Counted from the first letter of the stretch, positions 37,571-50,254 are shown. The stretch is 64,000 nucleotides of DNA from Lingula anatina (GCF_001039355.2 NW_019775944.1:15048-79047), one strand, 5' to 3'. Notes: generated by a model not told the origin, from the letters alone. Numbers and translations: made by a program.

Positions 37571-39125
37571 GAAAAGCCTTTAAAGCAAATCCCTCAGATT
37601 CCTTTTGTTTTTAAATTAGTTCTTCTGCTGATTTATCCGCGCTTTATTAAATAGGAAGGAATAATATCCCAGGTCTACCATCTGTGGTACTCATTTAAAT
37701 GACGACTGAAGGGAAAGCAAGAAGCTTTCGATGGACTGTGAGGAAGGAAAATATTTACACTTAATCCAGATCCCACCAAATAAGTTTTCAAAATGGTAAA
37801 AACTACTGCAACAGCAGCATTTGGCCCCAAACATTCTTGTCTCTTTTTTTATTCAAAATAGTGTTTTTTTATTAACGACCACTGGAACTGAACTCTAAGA
37901 CAAAGTGTGCAATGAAAAGAATTTGGAAAAATAGAGAGAAGGGGGTGACTTGGGTCATTGATCTTATCTGAATGGTAAAGAGCTTTGACTACAGGTACAC
38001 TTCTATGACAAAGATCTAGTGCTCTGAAATAAGTGAGAGTCTTCAATTTTGTGACAAGAAGAGAAGCCCCCTGAACTAATCAAATGTTGCAACTGATTAT
38101 GTTAAAAATAAAGAAAAGTGTCATAACAGGTTTTATGAATGTCATTCTCATATTTTGAAAACTCATCAAATCACTGTTTAGATCTTGGACAGGATATTAC
38201 ATCTTTTTAGTAGTTCTTCATACCAGTAGATGCATCATCATGACGACTTATTCTCACGTATTGTTACATATTCCTACTGACTGGTGCCGTTTACGACCCC
38301 TAACATTATTTATGAAATACCGGTAATATTTTGGTAATGCACCACGTAAGCTCATTGGTGTATCAATATATAGAAAAAGAGAGCTACAATACTATTCAAT
38401 ACTGACCAAGATATTGTACAACATAAACTATCTTGATGAAGGGCATGTTATGTATACCTTTTAAATTAATTTTTTATGACGGTTGCATATTTTAAATAAA
38501 GTTGGTCTTTGGCCAAGTTGTTACTGATGTGAGATTTGATGATTCAGATATTGCAATCATGTTCAAACTAGTGTTCAATGTGAACTGGACAAACTGGTTA
38601 CTTGCCAGGGGATACCCTCTGTAAGGGTTACAAGTTGCTTTTTTATTTTTACTTAATTTTTAGAGATATGCCTCGGGCGAATTCTGTGCACCTTCCTCTT
38701 GTGACCAGAAATTTGTGAGATTTTTGTATGGAATTAATGTCGTCTCTCAGCCGGTCTTTATATACTATAGAGTAGCCACTTATATTAGGGGGATAGTTTT
38801 GCTCTCTGACTAATAGACATTTACAAAGATGACATCATATTCTGGCAGAATCTGATGAAGTTGTCACTCTTTGATGTCGCGTAGCTGTTGGCGTAGGTAG
38901 TCTGATTCAGAGACATTTTGTTGGTTTTTTCCATGTGATAGGTGGACCTTACTCCAAACTGTTCGATTTCACCATTTAGTTGCTCTTGGTTTTTACCAGG
39001 GTCATTGGCCTGGGATTGTAAACGACCCCAGCCAGTATGAATAGAGTTAAATTAGGATACATATCAAATTCGTATATGCCAAAATCTAACTCCAGTGCAC
39101 CGCATTCACATTTGTTTTCTTTCAG
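37571..39125. other. Region upstream of the kinase gene
   Basis: Presumed 5' flank or intron of the kinase gene. A 5' non-coding exon is expected because an acceptor directly precedes 39126, but I could not place it. No recognised repeat is seen. Confidence 0.4.
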
Positions 39126-39142
39126 AGAAGTCTTCATCAGAA

Positions 39143-42100
39143 ATGGAATGCATGAGAAACAACAGTTCACTTCGTTTCGAGGGATCAAAGGAAAAAAATT
39201 ATCCAAGAGACACATGTATCCCCAATGATAAAATATGGTCAGAAGATAACTCACTTTCAGAAAGCAAACCTGAACTATCGACACAACTGGGCGTTTCAAG
39301 ATGTCATGATTTTTTAGAGAGCAAATTGCGGAATGAAGTGCAGCCTGCCGAATCAGCAAACTCTAACCCATTCCAAGAAACAACCTTCAAACAAGAAGAC
39401 TATTCCTCTTGCACTAATAAAACGGACATATGTTCTGTGGATGGTCAACAGAACGCACAAGGATGTGAGCAGTCAGATAACACTGTTGATTTACCGGAAG
39501 CTTCATATCAGAACCCAGTGCAGGAAAATATAGCGACGGTGGGTAAATGTCCAAGTAAACTCGTGGTATCCGGAAATTCGGACGAGGAACTTATTGCAAA
39601 CCCTTTGTCAAACAAAGGTGATGTGTGGCAAAACGTACACGAAGGCATTAACACACCAGAAAAAATCATCAACTTGTCGGAACAAAGGCGGTTGACAGTG
39701 GATGTCACTTCTGACGAAAGGGCAATCTTCGAACATGCAGGAGTGGAAGGGGGAAAATACGCTCGTGCCGACAAGAAAATAAACTGTCTCAGTGCTGACC
39801 TCGACCATAAGCCTAAGAAACAACCGGTTTTCCCCATTGCTCCTCAGATACCTGCAAGTGCTCTCGTTGACTCCAACTGTTACTCTCTGTTCCCCACCCC
39901 CACCAAGATTAAACGCTCCAGTTGCGCTTTACTGGCAAACGACGAGACCATTTCCACTATCTACCGTACTACCTCCAACATCGACACCGACTTGATTCGT
40001 ATAATAAGTCAGACCGTCAGCTCCATTTCCTCTGTCTTGCGGGTCACTGAGACCCTAAATAATTTAAAAGAGTTTGAGATTGACTTGGTTCCGTATCTTG
40101 GCATCGATTTTTCTATGGTCACCTACGCCTCAGTCGAGAAAGTTAACTTCAAAAATATCCTCGATGCTGAAGTCATCAAGGCTTGTTTCGAATCCAGTAA
40201 TCAGGTATTGAAACGTTACCCTTGCCACAGCTTGCTTGGAAAGTACACAGTCCGCTACACACTCTACCGAGGAGATGCCATATCAATGGATGTCATTGCT
40301 TCCATAACTGTCGTCGAAACTAAGCAAAACATACTGTTTTGGGACTGGTGTCTGAGTAATTTTAATGCGGAAACTAGCTACCCACCAGCAACCAAAACTA
40401 AAACCATACGGCCGTTCAAAAAGAATAAAAGGAGGAAGGCGAAAGATAAACAGGATATACATATACCCAGTAAGTACAAAGGCTAGTCATTGCATATAGG
40501 ATGCAATTTGGATAAAGTTAAATCCATCAAGTTTTTCATCGACAGTATTACATACTGAAAGTATCACTATTCTTCTTTCAGATGCCAGACCTCAATACCT
40601 AGCCACATTGTTTGAAAAGTGTGCACAATGGCTATGTGGTCTTGCCTTTGTGAGGACGTTGGTTATATGTTGTGCTGTGCCTTTCTGTTCATCCACGGAA
40701 ACTCAGACAACTGGACAGTACTTTGGACAGGAAGTAAGGAATTTGTATCTCAATGTGCCCTCACGTTTTTGCCAAAATAAAAATAAGTAAGATTAAAGTG
40801 AAATATAGGCGTATAACATTAAGCCCCCTTTACACTGGACGGCGTCCTTTCTGCGTCCAGCAGTACGGCCCCATTTGAGAGTTAAAAAATTATAATGCTT
40901 TACGTGCCGACAACTGGCCGATCATTGAGCATTCATTCTGATACAAAATTAATGCTCGTGCCTCCTTATTAAGACCACAGCGATGCCAAATTTCATGGTC
41001 GCAGAAAGGACGCCGTCCAGTGTAAAGGGGGCATTACCATCTGTCCTTGCAGGTTGTGCTACATGAACAATCGCCAACACAGGTAGAGGATCTGCCCGAG
41101 GCTGAACAGTGTGTTGACAGTGACTTCAGTTCAGGCGAGGCATCGGCTGTAACAACAGGAAGAGAAAGCAACTCCTCACTATTGAGTGACTTTAATTTGG
41201 GAAGGGGCGCCGAGGGAGGGAGTGATCTGCCAGTTTCAACGGGATTTGGGCATCACAGAAAGATAACATACGGAGTTAATAGTGATTTACATGACTTTTT
41301 GGATCAAGAGAGTTTTTATGGAAACCAGAACTGTGGTGAAGCTGAGGGATTGGTTTTGGATGAGGTTATCACGTTTCATAATTTTACTGACATGATAATA
41401 GAAGTGTTTTTACATTATCAGAGGCGTTCAATCCAAGGCATAGCAAAGATCGCTTCATTATAATTAATATATAAATTCTTAATTATTGGCAGGTATCTTC
41501 CTTCTCCAATCACTTAAGTTGTATATTGTTTTACACATATCTTGTTTTAACAATAAAAGTATACTCCAGCATTCTCTTTCTGGAAACACATTTAAATCGC
41601 CAGTATCTCTTGCAAGTTTCTCTTTTCAATTAGGGTCTTCACCTCAATAATGGAAGATATGATGAAAACAAGGATTTTGTTAAGGAAGGGCAGCCACATC
41701 GCGGATCTTATGGAGAAGTATCATTTGGTGTTGATATTCAAAGTAGGATGTCGTTTGCTGTGAAAAGGGTAATCACTTTAATTTTATGAATCCCGAGATT
41801 ATGCTTCTTTTTTAATTTCTGAGAACTGCAATCCCCTGGTGAAGGTGCTCCGTTAGACATTGAAATATTGAAGACAAAGTATTTCAATATTAAGCTGTTG
41901 GTTGAAAAAATACCTTTTTCTGAGAACTACAATGCTGTGAATGATATAGATTGACGCGTTATTCCGTAAAAGGCATGGTTTTTATTTCAAATTATATTGC
42001 ATGTGATGTTCTATTACTTTGCTGCTGGGGGCAATATCAGCGAGCTTATTCATTTGCATATAATTACAGATACCTATCAGGAAATTTAATCGAAGAGAAC

Positions 42101-45100
42101 CACGTATTCTAAGCATCTTCAACCACCCAAACATCATAAAGTTGTATGGTCTGATTCGTCGAGGAAACTGTATTGAAATTATTATGGAGAAAGCCACAAG
42201 TAAGCCTAAGAAATAGTGAAAAATAAGGGCTGTTGCCATTTAATTTCATTTTAGTTGAAAGATGAATTTTAAAATATGACAGTACTAAACCAAATACAGC
42301 CTGCTGTCATGTTAGTCCTGCAGCTCAACATTCTTACATAGGGCATGGATTCCTTACTCAAGGCAGTGGCCTATTCCACTACATAACCTCAGTCTGAGGC
42401 TTTCTCTAAACATTTCTCACATAATTGAATTCAATTCTAATACATTGCACCTCTATCGTTCAAAAATTCTTAGAAAGATAAGTTTTCTTGCCTTAATAAT
42501 CAGCTCCTAACAATGGGAAGAGCATGACCAAAACTTGAATAGACGATATTATATTATATTATATTATATTATATTATATTATATTATATTATATTATATT
42601 ATATGTGAATAAAACAAGGCATTTGTTTTAGACGGCACTTGGCTTGAGATGATTAACAGCGGACCTGTTCAGGAACAGAAGACGTTGCAGTGTCTGATGG
42701 GAGCTTTGACAGGGCTTGAGCAACTGCATAGATGTTCATTTATTCACAGGGATTTAAAACGTGAGTTTACGGATTGGAGTGAATATTTACGTATGTCTGT
42801 CGAGGGAAATCTGCTTTTTCCTTCTCATACCCTACATTTATGGGGAACTCGCGAGCAAAATGATTTAGGTATTATTTAAAGGTTCCTTACATAACAATTG
42901 GTTGTATCTTTGCTTTTTTGCATCATTCTGTGCTTTGAATAAATCAGCTCTTTAAGTTTCACTTTCTGTTCTGTCTTTTATTCTTAGCTGACAATATTGG
43001 CATGATGGCGGACGGTCGCGTTGTCATTTTGGACCTAGGTTCTGTTATAACCCCGGCTGATACACAGGATTTTGAAGGTAAAGTAATGCCTATAAGAAAT
43101 CATAATTGCCCAGTAAACCTTTTTAAATATGAGGTCATTTGTATTCCTTGAGTTCCCAATGTTTTGGAGTGTTGTACATTTTAGCTATTTCTCCAAAATG
43201 TTAAAAATAACGAATAGGTTTATTTACAGTATAATTTAAGTTTGTCTGTCTGGCTCTTATGGCGCTGACACTTTCTTTGTCCCTTTGGTACATGTAGCTG
43301 TAAGAGTAGCTAGTTAAGCCCAGTTGCATGCAACGATACATAGAGTGGTATTATGAACAATTATTCTAATGGATTTACATAAGTTGTTTAGAATAGTGCT
43401 GTTATCACGTTGACTCTCCGCTAATCAAAGACCTATCTGTACCCTCCTTGTGGCTCCAATATACAGGTATAAATATCACGTATGCGCCCAGTTAAATGAC
43501 CTTTACTGGCACAGTTATCCAATCATGTTGTTGTTAAAAGTCCTTTTGTATAAAACAAACAACTAACAATAAAGAAAATATTGTAACGTGCTTAGAGTGT
43601 GATCTAATATCATTTATAATTACTGCAAACTAGAAAAAGAATGTCTATTTTTATTTGGTTGAATATCAAAAAGTGCATAGAATTTTGTTCAAGTACCCAT
43701 GTTTTGAACATCATTTCATTCTTTTAAACAGAAGAGGACACAAGGGATGCTCCTAGACCTGGTGTTGGCTCAACAAAGCCGCTTACCTTTAATTTTGTGT
43801 CTAAAGTTCGTCGTCGACCAAACGACTCCTTGGAATCTTTGATTGCCTGTATGCATCTTGTGTCTGTTTCGTGTGTTAAGTATACTAACAAGTAGTTGGT
43901 CGCTACACATTTTCACAAATGATGTTGGTCGTGATACGAATGATTTTCACACCAGCGTTTCCTTTTTAACTCATTCCGTCTGACCCATTCCGTTTGAATG
44001 ATTTAAATATTGTGATTGGGTATTATATTGACCTGAGAGCCAGTCTGTAAGTAAATTTCAGAAATAACCGTGTGTTAGAAGACTGGAGTGCAGGCGGTGC
44101 CTCTTGGACACCTGTATGCGACAGTTATTCACTATACCATGTTAGTGTGAACAGTATAATAGTGATTCACCATTTCTTCATCTAACAATCTCATCTGGTA
44201 ATTTGGATAGCTTTCTTGGACGTATATGTTTTTTGTTGATAGAAATACCCAGGCGTTACGCTGCTCCAGAGGTTTTTGGGCCTCCCCACCGATGCACCCC
44301 CAAGATGGACATTTGGTCTCTAGGATGCTGCGCTCTGTTTCTGAAACTACATAAAGATCCCTGGGAAAGTTGGCGAGAAGTCCATCATTACCTCGACGGG
44401 GTGAGGGGAATTTTGTGCTACTTTCCTTTTTCTTCAATTTTTGTTTGCATTACTTAAAGTTATAAAGCTTTTCCAGTGTGTAAAATCTGCTTTGCTTTGT
44501 CATATTTAAACTTCAGCCGTAAGTTATTGTTAATTCGTCAGTAATTATTTTACTGGGAATGTAAACCCAGCGGGCAAATTATGTTGTTTTAACGTTGAAA
44601 CAACGTTGAACCATAACGTCGAGAAGACATTGGATAAACGTTGGATTTGAAAGTTTCAACCTCAAATAACAACGTTGCATCAATGTCAGAAAACAATATT
44701 ATATCAACCCCACCCAGCGGGAAATTAGCCTGGATGTGTTTAGCAGTAGGACCTGTTTGATGGCTAAATATATATATAGGGTATAAATGTATGGCCTTTA
44801 AGTTAAAATTTCCAAGGTTTAGATTAATATACAAAGTTCTTTTCTATATATATATAACAAAGTCACAGTCACCTCAACCTGTCTATCTACCCGTATAACA
44901 GGTTACCAAGAACTGTTAACTCCATAACATTTACAGCAACTTATTCATCCTAGTGTTAGCTGACCTTGCAAGGAATTCAGTTTATTGGAATGTATTTCTG
45001 AATAACAAGTTAAGAAAATTCACTAGTTAACTAAAGACACGTAACAACTGTCACTTTTACTTAAAAACCCTTTTGTTATTATTTTGATAAATTTAGTTAC

Positions 45101-46221
45101 AGTATTGATAAACAAAGTATCACCTTTTCAATAATTAATATTTTAAATTATAATCCATAACTGCAAGGTTGTGTCATTGACCAAAATACAACGTTGAGTC
45201 AACGTCACATTATGACGGTGTTTCGACGTGGCTGGATCAACGTTGATTTTACATTGAATTTAGGTAGATCAACGGCAATTCAACGTATTAACCTGTTTTC
45301 AACGTTGATCCAACGCAACTACAGTAGTAATAATAATTATGTTTCCGTTGTATGACGTTTTAATAACGTCAGAAATGTTTTAATCCCTGTCCTGTGAATA
45401 GAAGGGGGCGGACAAACAATGGAGAGCCGTCTAATGCCTGCTGGGAAGCTGTCTTATTAATACTGTCAGCCGCATACTTTATTGCTGTGTATTTGATTTG
45501 TTTGTACTTTTTTTTTTTATGTTAAAATAGTTTTCTTGACAAATTGATAGTCCAATTAAATAAAGCAGATTGGTACCGAGTCTTTTTAAGCCAAAACTTA
45601 GTTTGCTATATTTTATTGCCCACTATGCAAGTGCACGTGAATGTTAGCAAGCTTAATGAAAGTTTAGATTTTTTCGGATTTTTTCTGTGGAGCAACACCT
45701 CGTTTGAATTGCCGTGTATATGGCTCTAACAGAATCTCAATGTTTTTTTTCGCTTTTTCATTGTGTTGTTCTCTAACATAAGTGCACCTGATGCAGTTTT
45801 TGGCAAATAAATTTTCATTGCAGATTTCATTCGACTGCCCAGGTTTAAAAGAACTACTTTTAGGCATGTTGGAAAGAGACCCAAATAAGAGGTGGGATGC
45901 GAAGACATGCCTCTCGCATATTCGCAAGATGCAAACAACCTTTGAGGATACAGGTTAAAGATATGCTTCTTTTTCATCATCATTTAACTGTCACCTTCAT
46001 TAATGTATATTGAACTTTATTTATTTATTATTGTTTAATCAAAGAAAAAATACATCAATCGGTGATCACTGCATTTATGGACAGTACGTATTTGTATCTT
46101 TAAACAATGCATGCGCTCATTTTCTCTTGTATGTATCTCCTCACAGAAAGAAGAGGGGATGGGTCAGCAAGAAGAGCTATACCTGGCCCAGTGGAGGATT
46201 TTGACGACTCGGTATGTATTG

Positions 46222-46263
<42 letters not shown>

Positions 46264-46488
46264 GTATGTGTATATTTACTTTGTTTCAATGTAGGACAGA
46301 GATTCAAACAATACGATCTCTCCTTCAGGCAACTGACACTACTGTCCATCCTGATGAACCAACGAGCGAAGCAGCGTCAGGCCCTCTCGGTGACGGGAGT
46401 CAAGCAAACAGAAACAATGAAAACCGTGGGTCGATTACATGAGGCCGATTACGCTAGATTGGAAAAGGAATTGGAAAATTTTACTTAA
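39143..46488 (+). CDS. NIK/Tpl2-like MAP3K protein kinase, 12 coding exons
   Basis: Exons: 39126-40469 (ATG at 39143), 40582-40733, 41053-41364, 41634-41768, 42070-42199, 42632-42760, 42988-43077, 43732-43870, 44253-44400, 45824-45953, 46147-46211 and 46300-46488 (TAA). All but one junction has a clear GT/AG site, and the phases close to 981 codons, near the 947 residues of human NIK. The N-terminal part (about 600 residues) is acidic and Ser-rich with PFQET (76-80) and PVQEN (125-129), which fit TRAF-docking motifs. The kinase domain (about 613-895) shows RGSYGEV, FAVKR (ATP-site Lys), HRDLKPDN, DLG in place of DFG, YAAPEV, DIWSLGC and RDPNKRW. The first glycine of the glycine loop is missing (PHRGSYG), as in Tpl2. 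Closest by eye are MAP3K14/MAP3K8, which activate NF-kappaB/MAPK signalling in the cytosol. The 8th-9th exon junction is uncertain, and a hydrophobic stretch in exon 2 (WLCGLAFVRTLVICCAVPF) is unexpected. Confidence 0.85.
40822..41032. mobile_element. MITE with perfect 33 bp terminal inverted repeats
   Basis: The first 33 bases at 40823-40855 (starting GCCCCCTTTACACTGGACGG) are the exact reverse complement of 41000-41032. Flanking ATTA on both sides fits a TTA/ATTA target duplication. The element is 211 bp, without coding sequence. It lies in the second intron of the kinase gene and ends 20 bases before the 3' splice site at 41052/41053. Confidence 0.9.
42548..42602. repeat. (ATATT)n pentanucleotide array
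   Basis: Eleven uninterrupted ATATT units in a kinase-gene intron, ending about 30 bases upstream of the exon at 42632. Confidence 0.95.
44577..45444. mobile_element. 868 bp element rich in CAACGTTGA words
   Basis: The ends CCAGCGGGCA and TGCCTGCTGG pair (one mismatch). Both flanks are full of short palindromic words (caacgttgaa, aacgttggat, tcaacgttgat) pointing inward from each end, about 44590-44690 and 45185-45320. There is no coding frame. It lies in the kinase-gene intron 44401-45823. Target duplication is unclear. Confidence 0.7.
46219..46261. repeat. (TG)n microsatellite in an 88 bp intron
   Basis: The run starts a few bases after the donor at 46211/46212 and fills about half of the intron 46212-46299 of the kinase gene. 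Confidence 0.95.
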
Positions 46489-47368
46489 ATAACATTATTG
46501 AAAATGTATAATGTTTGTGCAAAAGGACAAAAAGAAGAACAAATAACCGCTCTAGCATGTAGCAGTAATGCGGGGGGGGGGGGGTTCTACTTAATGTCAG
46601 AAAATTGGTCTGCGTTGGGTCGTTAATTCTGGCAATAAACTGTGTAAACGTGTTAAACGTGTTGCAAGGTAAAATCTCGTGGAAACACGAAGGTGATTGT
46701 AATTAGTCACAAATAACAATCCCATGTTCTGATTCAATGTATACAAATTAGGTATATATCCATGTCGAAAACTGCAACCAATTTGCATCATTCTGATTAA
46801 GGACTTTTTTGGAGTTGAATTTGTATGTTTTCCCCTTGGTTTGTCTCATAGATGTGGATGATGCAGAAATCTGATGGCTCAAGGTTTTATTATATACACG
46901 TATGGCAAACTACCAGCACTATTACATTATATGCAAGCACATGTACGTATAGGACACTTTTTAAAAATCTGAATTCCATTAATTTAACTCATATGAGGCT
47001 TTTACTACTATTACTCATATGTATAGTATTGTTTATTGATAATTGATGTTATCTGAATAAAAGCACCGTAATAAAGAAGTACTTGGTATATGTCTATCGG
47101 TTCTTTTTCTGTTTCTACTAAAAACGCCCTTACTGTTTATAGCCAAGTTTGAAACGGTGACTATAGCAAAACGGTTCTTTTAGATAAATAAATAATACAG
47201 CAAATAATATGCTCTTATTTTATAACAATTCAACTTGTATAGAACTTAACATCTATCGGTTGATCAAAATATAAGATTTGGATTCCGGAAGAGTGCTGTA
47301 AACACCAAGTAAAGCTATAGCTGTGTTTGTGTAACATTCGTGCAAATTGTTACGTCTTTGACCACACT

Positions 47369-47419
<51 letters not shown>

Positions 47420-47739
47420 TCAAATGTGTTCACATGTGTTGTCACCATCCTACCAGTATCCGTGGTATTTGCAATTGACGCCCCGTTCGAGAGTATCAAG
47501 GAGCCATGTGTTTTTAAAGTGTGACAAAGCTTTTCATGCACCAAATGCTAAAGATTAGGATGAATCAAATAAATGACTTGTCTTTCGAGCATTAAAGTAT
47601 GTATTTTGATTTTAAAAAATGCGAATTGAGAGCATTTAGAACATTTTTGTCTTTTGAGAGGGGAATTTATGGGAAAGCAGCTACTGTCACAAGTTGGCAA
47701 AATATATATATTCTGTGCGACCTTGCTACTACCAGTTGA
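46489..47739. other. Downstream flank of kinase gene
   Basis: AATAAA occurs at 47056, with ATTAAA-like words elsewhere. There is a G-run at 46571-46584 and a (TC)n run at about 47370-47421. No gene is seen. Confidence 0.45.
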
Positions 47740-48010
47740 CAAGCGATTGCTACAGTCCTGCAACCGGTTTTCGGTCACCAAGTGGTTGCAGACAGTGTGC
47801 GCCTGGTAACCTATAACTTGAAGATGGTCTTTAGGAGGTTACAGATACCATACTGCAACCTTGTTGCAACCGGTTTGCGACTGCTTGCCGATCAAAATTG
47901 GCCACAGCTTCTTGATTAGCTTGCAAAGTGATCGCAAGCGACCGCCAGATTTTGTGGTTGCAAAAAGGTTGCAAAAAGGTCGCAAGCGCAGTGAGACCCG
48001 GCCTTTAGTT
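47740..48010. repeat. Dispersed repeat rich in ggttgcaaccggtt words
   Basis: Repeated words (gcaaccggttt, ggttgcaa, gatcgcaagcgacc) in both orientations, ending in gcgcagtgagacccggcc, give it the look of a non-autonomous DNA element. Exact ends were not defined. Confidence 0.5.
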
Positions 48011-49128
48011 ATCTGCTATCAAAAGTGCTCTGTGTGAACCAGCAATCTCACCGTGCAACCTAAAATTGTTCCTAAGGTACCCCCTATTAGTCATCAACTA
48101 TGTTCCAGCAAGAAACCTGCGGTCTGTAGACAAATTGTTACTTAAGCCCGTAAAAATGCGCCTTAAAATTTATGGTGACATTTCTTTTTAATCAGCAGGT
48201 CCAAAGGAAACTACGGTACAATTAAGATAATTAATTGTATTTAGGTCGGAAATGGTTTGTTTTAGTGGTGGTAATAACTTTTTGATAATACACCAACATT
48301 TTGTTTATAGGAAATTAGTCTTAGTTTGGGTCTTGTGTCTGCACATTTTGACCTTAAGTAGTTGACCAAGGCAAGGTGATAACATATGTCCAGGGTTATG
48401 GAATATCTTAGCTGCTGTGTATCTACCTTTAGGTACACACATTTATATTTTATGAAAGATGTTTTGGGGGACTATTTCTATCGAGCTGCATCAGTGAGAA
48501 GTCATTCAGCTTTGTAGCTGCGGAGATATTTACCCGCAGTTTTAGCAGCTACACTGTATTATTACTTACGTTTCTTTATTGTTATTTGTACACTGGTTAC
48601 CAGCCATCACTTTTTGTGGTTTCAAGATTTGGGAACGGCTATTTGTTACTTTATTTTCTTCGGATAATATTCAGTTTTCCCCGGCCACCAATTTTGTTAT
48701 TCAAGTTTCGGCGACGGCTGTTTCCTTTTACTGGGTGACTTCAAGTCTTGGATCACACACAGGCTAGTATTTCTTTATTGTCTTCATTTTTTCCCCTTAT
48801 TCATGTGTTCTTATCAACATATTTATAATTTGTTGTGTGATGCAACTATAGTTGTTAACTATTTTGTTTAAGTCTCACTTCATCATGTTATTCTTGATTT
48901 TTTTTGTTCTTTTGTGTGCATCTATTTTATTTGTTTATACATGTATTCCTACCGGGCTAGGTGTTTTGCAGTTTCCATATTTCCTATTTTCCCGGCTGTC
49001 ACTGACATGCCGTAATCTATTCATATCCATCATCCGATTGTCTCCGTGTCCGCATTACCAGGTGAAGTATTATAAGGGGTTTCTGGTCGACTAGGTAATA
49101 TGTATTTTTGGAGATGTTATGCTCTTTG
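48011..49128. other. Non-coding stretch
   Basis: T-rich sequence. Around 48590-48760 a ggtt(a/t)ccagcc...ttcaag pattern recurs weakly. Nothing is recognised. Confidence 0.4.
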
Positions 49129-49278
49129 TTCTGGGTGTACTTCCCAGGTTTTTAACTGTTTGCCTAGTAGTGAGAACCCTGTGGTGTTATCTGGTATACT
49201 AGGTTCTGGGTGTATTCCCCAGGTGTTTAACTGTTTGCCAAGTAGTGAGAACCCTGAGGGGATATCTGGTATACTAGG
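49129..49278 (+). repeat. Tandem duplication, two 75 bp units
   Basis: Units 49129-49203 and 49204-49278 are nearly identical (ttctgggtgta... to ...ctggtatactagg), with a handful of differences. Confidence 0.9.
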
Positions 49279-49799
49279 TTTATATTTTGTGGGAGTTGTC
49301 ATGCTCTTATTCTGAGGAGTCATCCAGCTGTTTGTTCGTTTGCCTAGTCGGTTTTTACGTGCACGGCTAAGCTGAGGCTGTTGCCTGCATGGATTTTCTA
49401 TGGCGGAGGATTAGGAGATGTGTTTTGCACTTTTAATATTAATATGGCTCGTGTCATATATACCCAGGCTATTCGTTGGGTTTATGCCGGGTGTATATGT
49501 TCTCTGTACAAGTGTATAATTTTATTCTTATATGTTATTCCGTTTACTTACTTGAATTACCTTGTCCGAAAAAAATAATACTGAATTATATGTAAATTCA
49601 GCTGCCTTTGTGCGGTCTTCTTCGTTTCCTTTGTGTTTAAGTTACCATGGCTCCCAAGGAGGAGTAGGCGGTCCAGGACGTCGGGTGTCTCCAATGCGCG
49701 CTCATTATCCAGCATAAGACGATTGGCACCTGCATCCACTGCTCCTGGTGGAAAGAAGCCGAGTCACACCGCCACACTTTCTTCTGAGACGGAATCAAT

Positions 49800-50171
49800 G
49801 GAATTTATTACCACTGGAAATCCGATCAATTGAGTCTACCAAGCATTTTAAAAAAGAATTGAAGACATACAAATTCAGGAAATTTTTTGACTAATCGACT
49901 TTTAAATTGATTTTACAAATTTTATAGTAATTGCATTTTTTCACTGTATAAGAAATAAGGCTGTTCTACTTTTTCTTTGTGCAATTAAGGCTGTACTGTA
50001 AGTGCTTTTATGTGAGAATACGTATGTTTTAGCTAGAATACTCTTATTTTTTTGTCGTTAAGCTCTGTAATTTTTTATTTATCTATTCCTAATAATTGAT
50101 TCTTAAGTAATTGTTTTATGTATATGTAAAGTCTTCTGAACATGTTATCATGGATTTTAGACTCAAAATTA

Positions 50172-50219
<48 letters not shown>

Positions 50220-50220
50220 A
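49800..50220 (+). mobile_element. LINE 3' terminus with (TTA)n tail
   Basis: The plus frame at 49815-49891 reads EIRSIESTKHFKKELKTYKF, then RKFFD and a stop. This is the typical extreme C-terminus of CR1/L2/Jockey-type reverse transcriptases. An AT-rich 3' UTR and a (TTA)n tail at about 50173-50218 follow, as expected for a 5'-truncated LINE insertion. Confidence 0.7.
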
Positions 50221-50254
50221 TGATAGTCAAGTCGTTCCCAGATTATTCCTTCAT

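Noticed and set aside
39508-39837. Minus-strand frames opposite kinase exon 1
   Set aside because: The plus-strand frame is open for over 440 codons with proper splice sites. These are shadows.
46107-46442. Plus-strand frame covering the last two kinase exons
   Set aside because: It reads through the (TG)n intron in the wrong frame. The phase-consistent last exon starts at 46300 in another frame.
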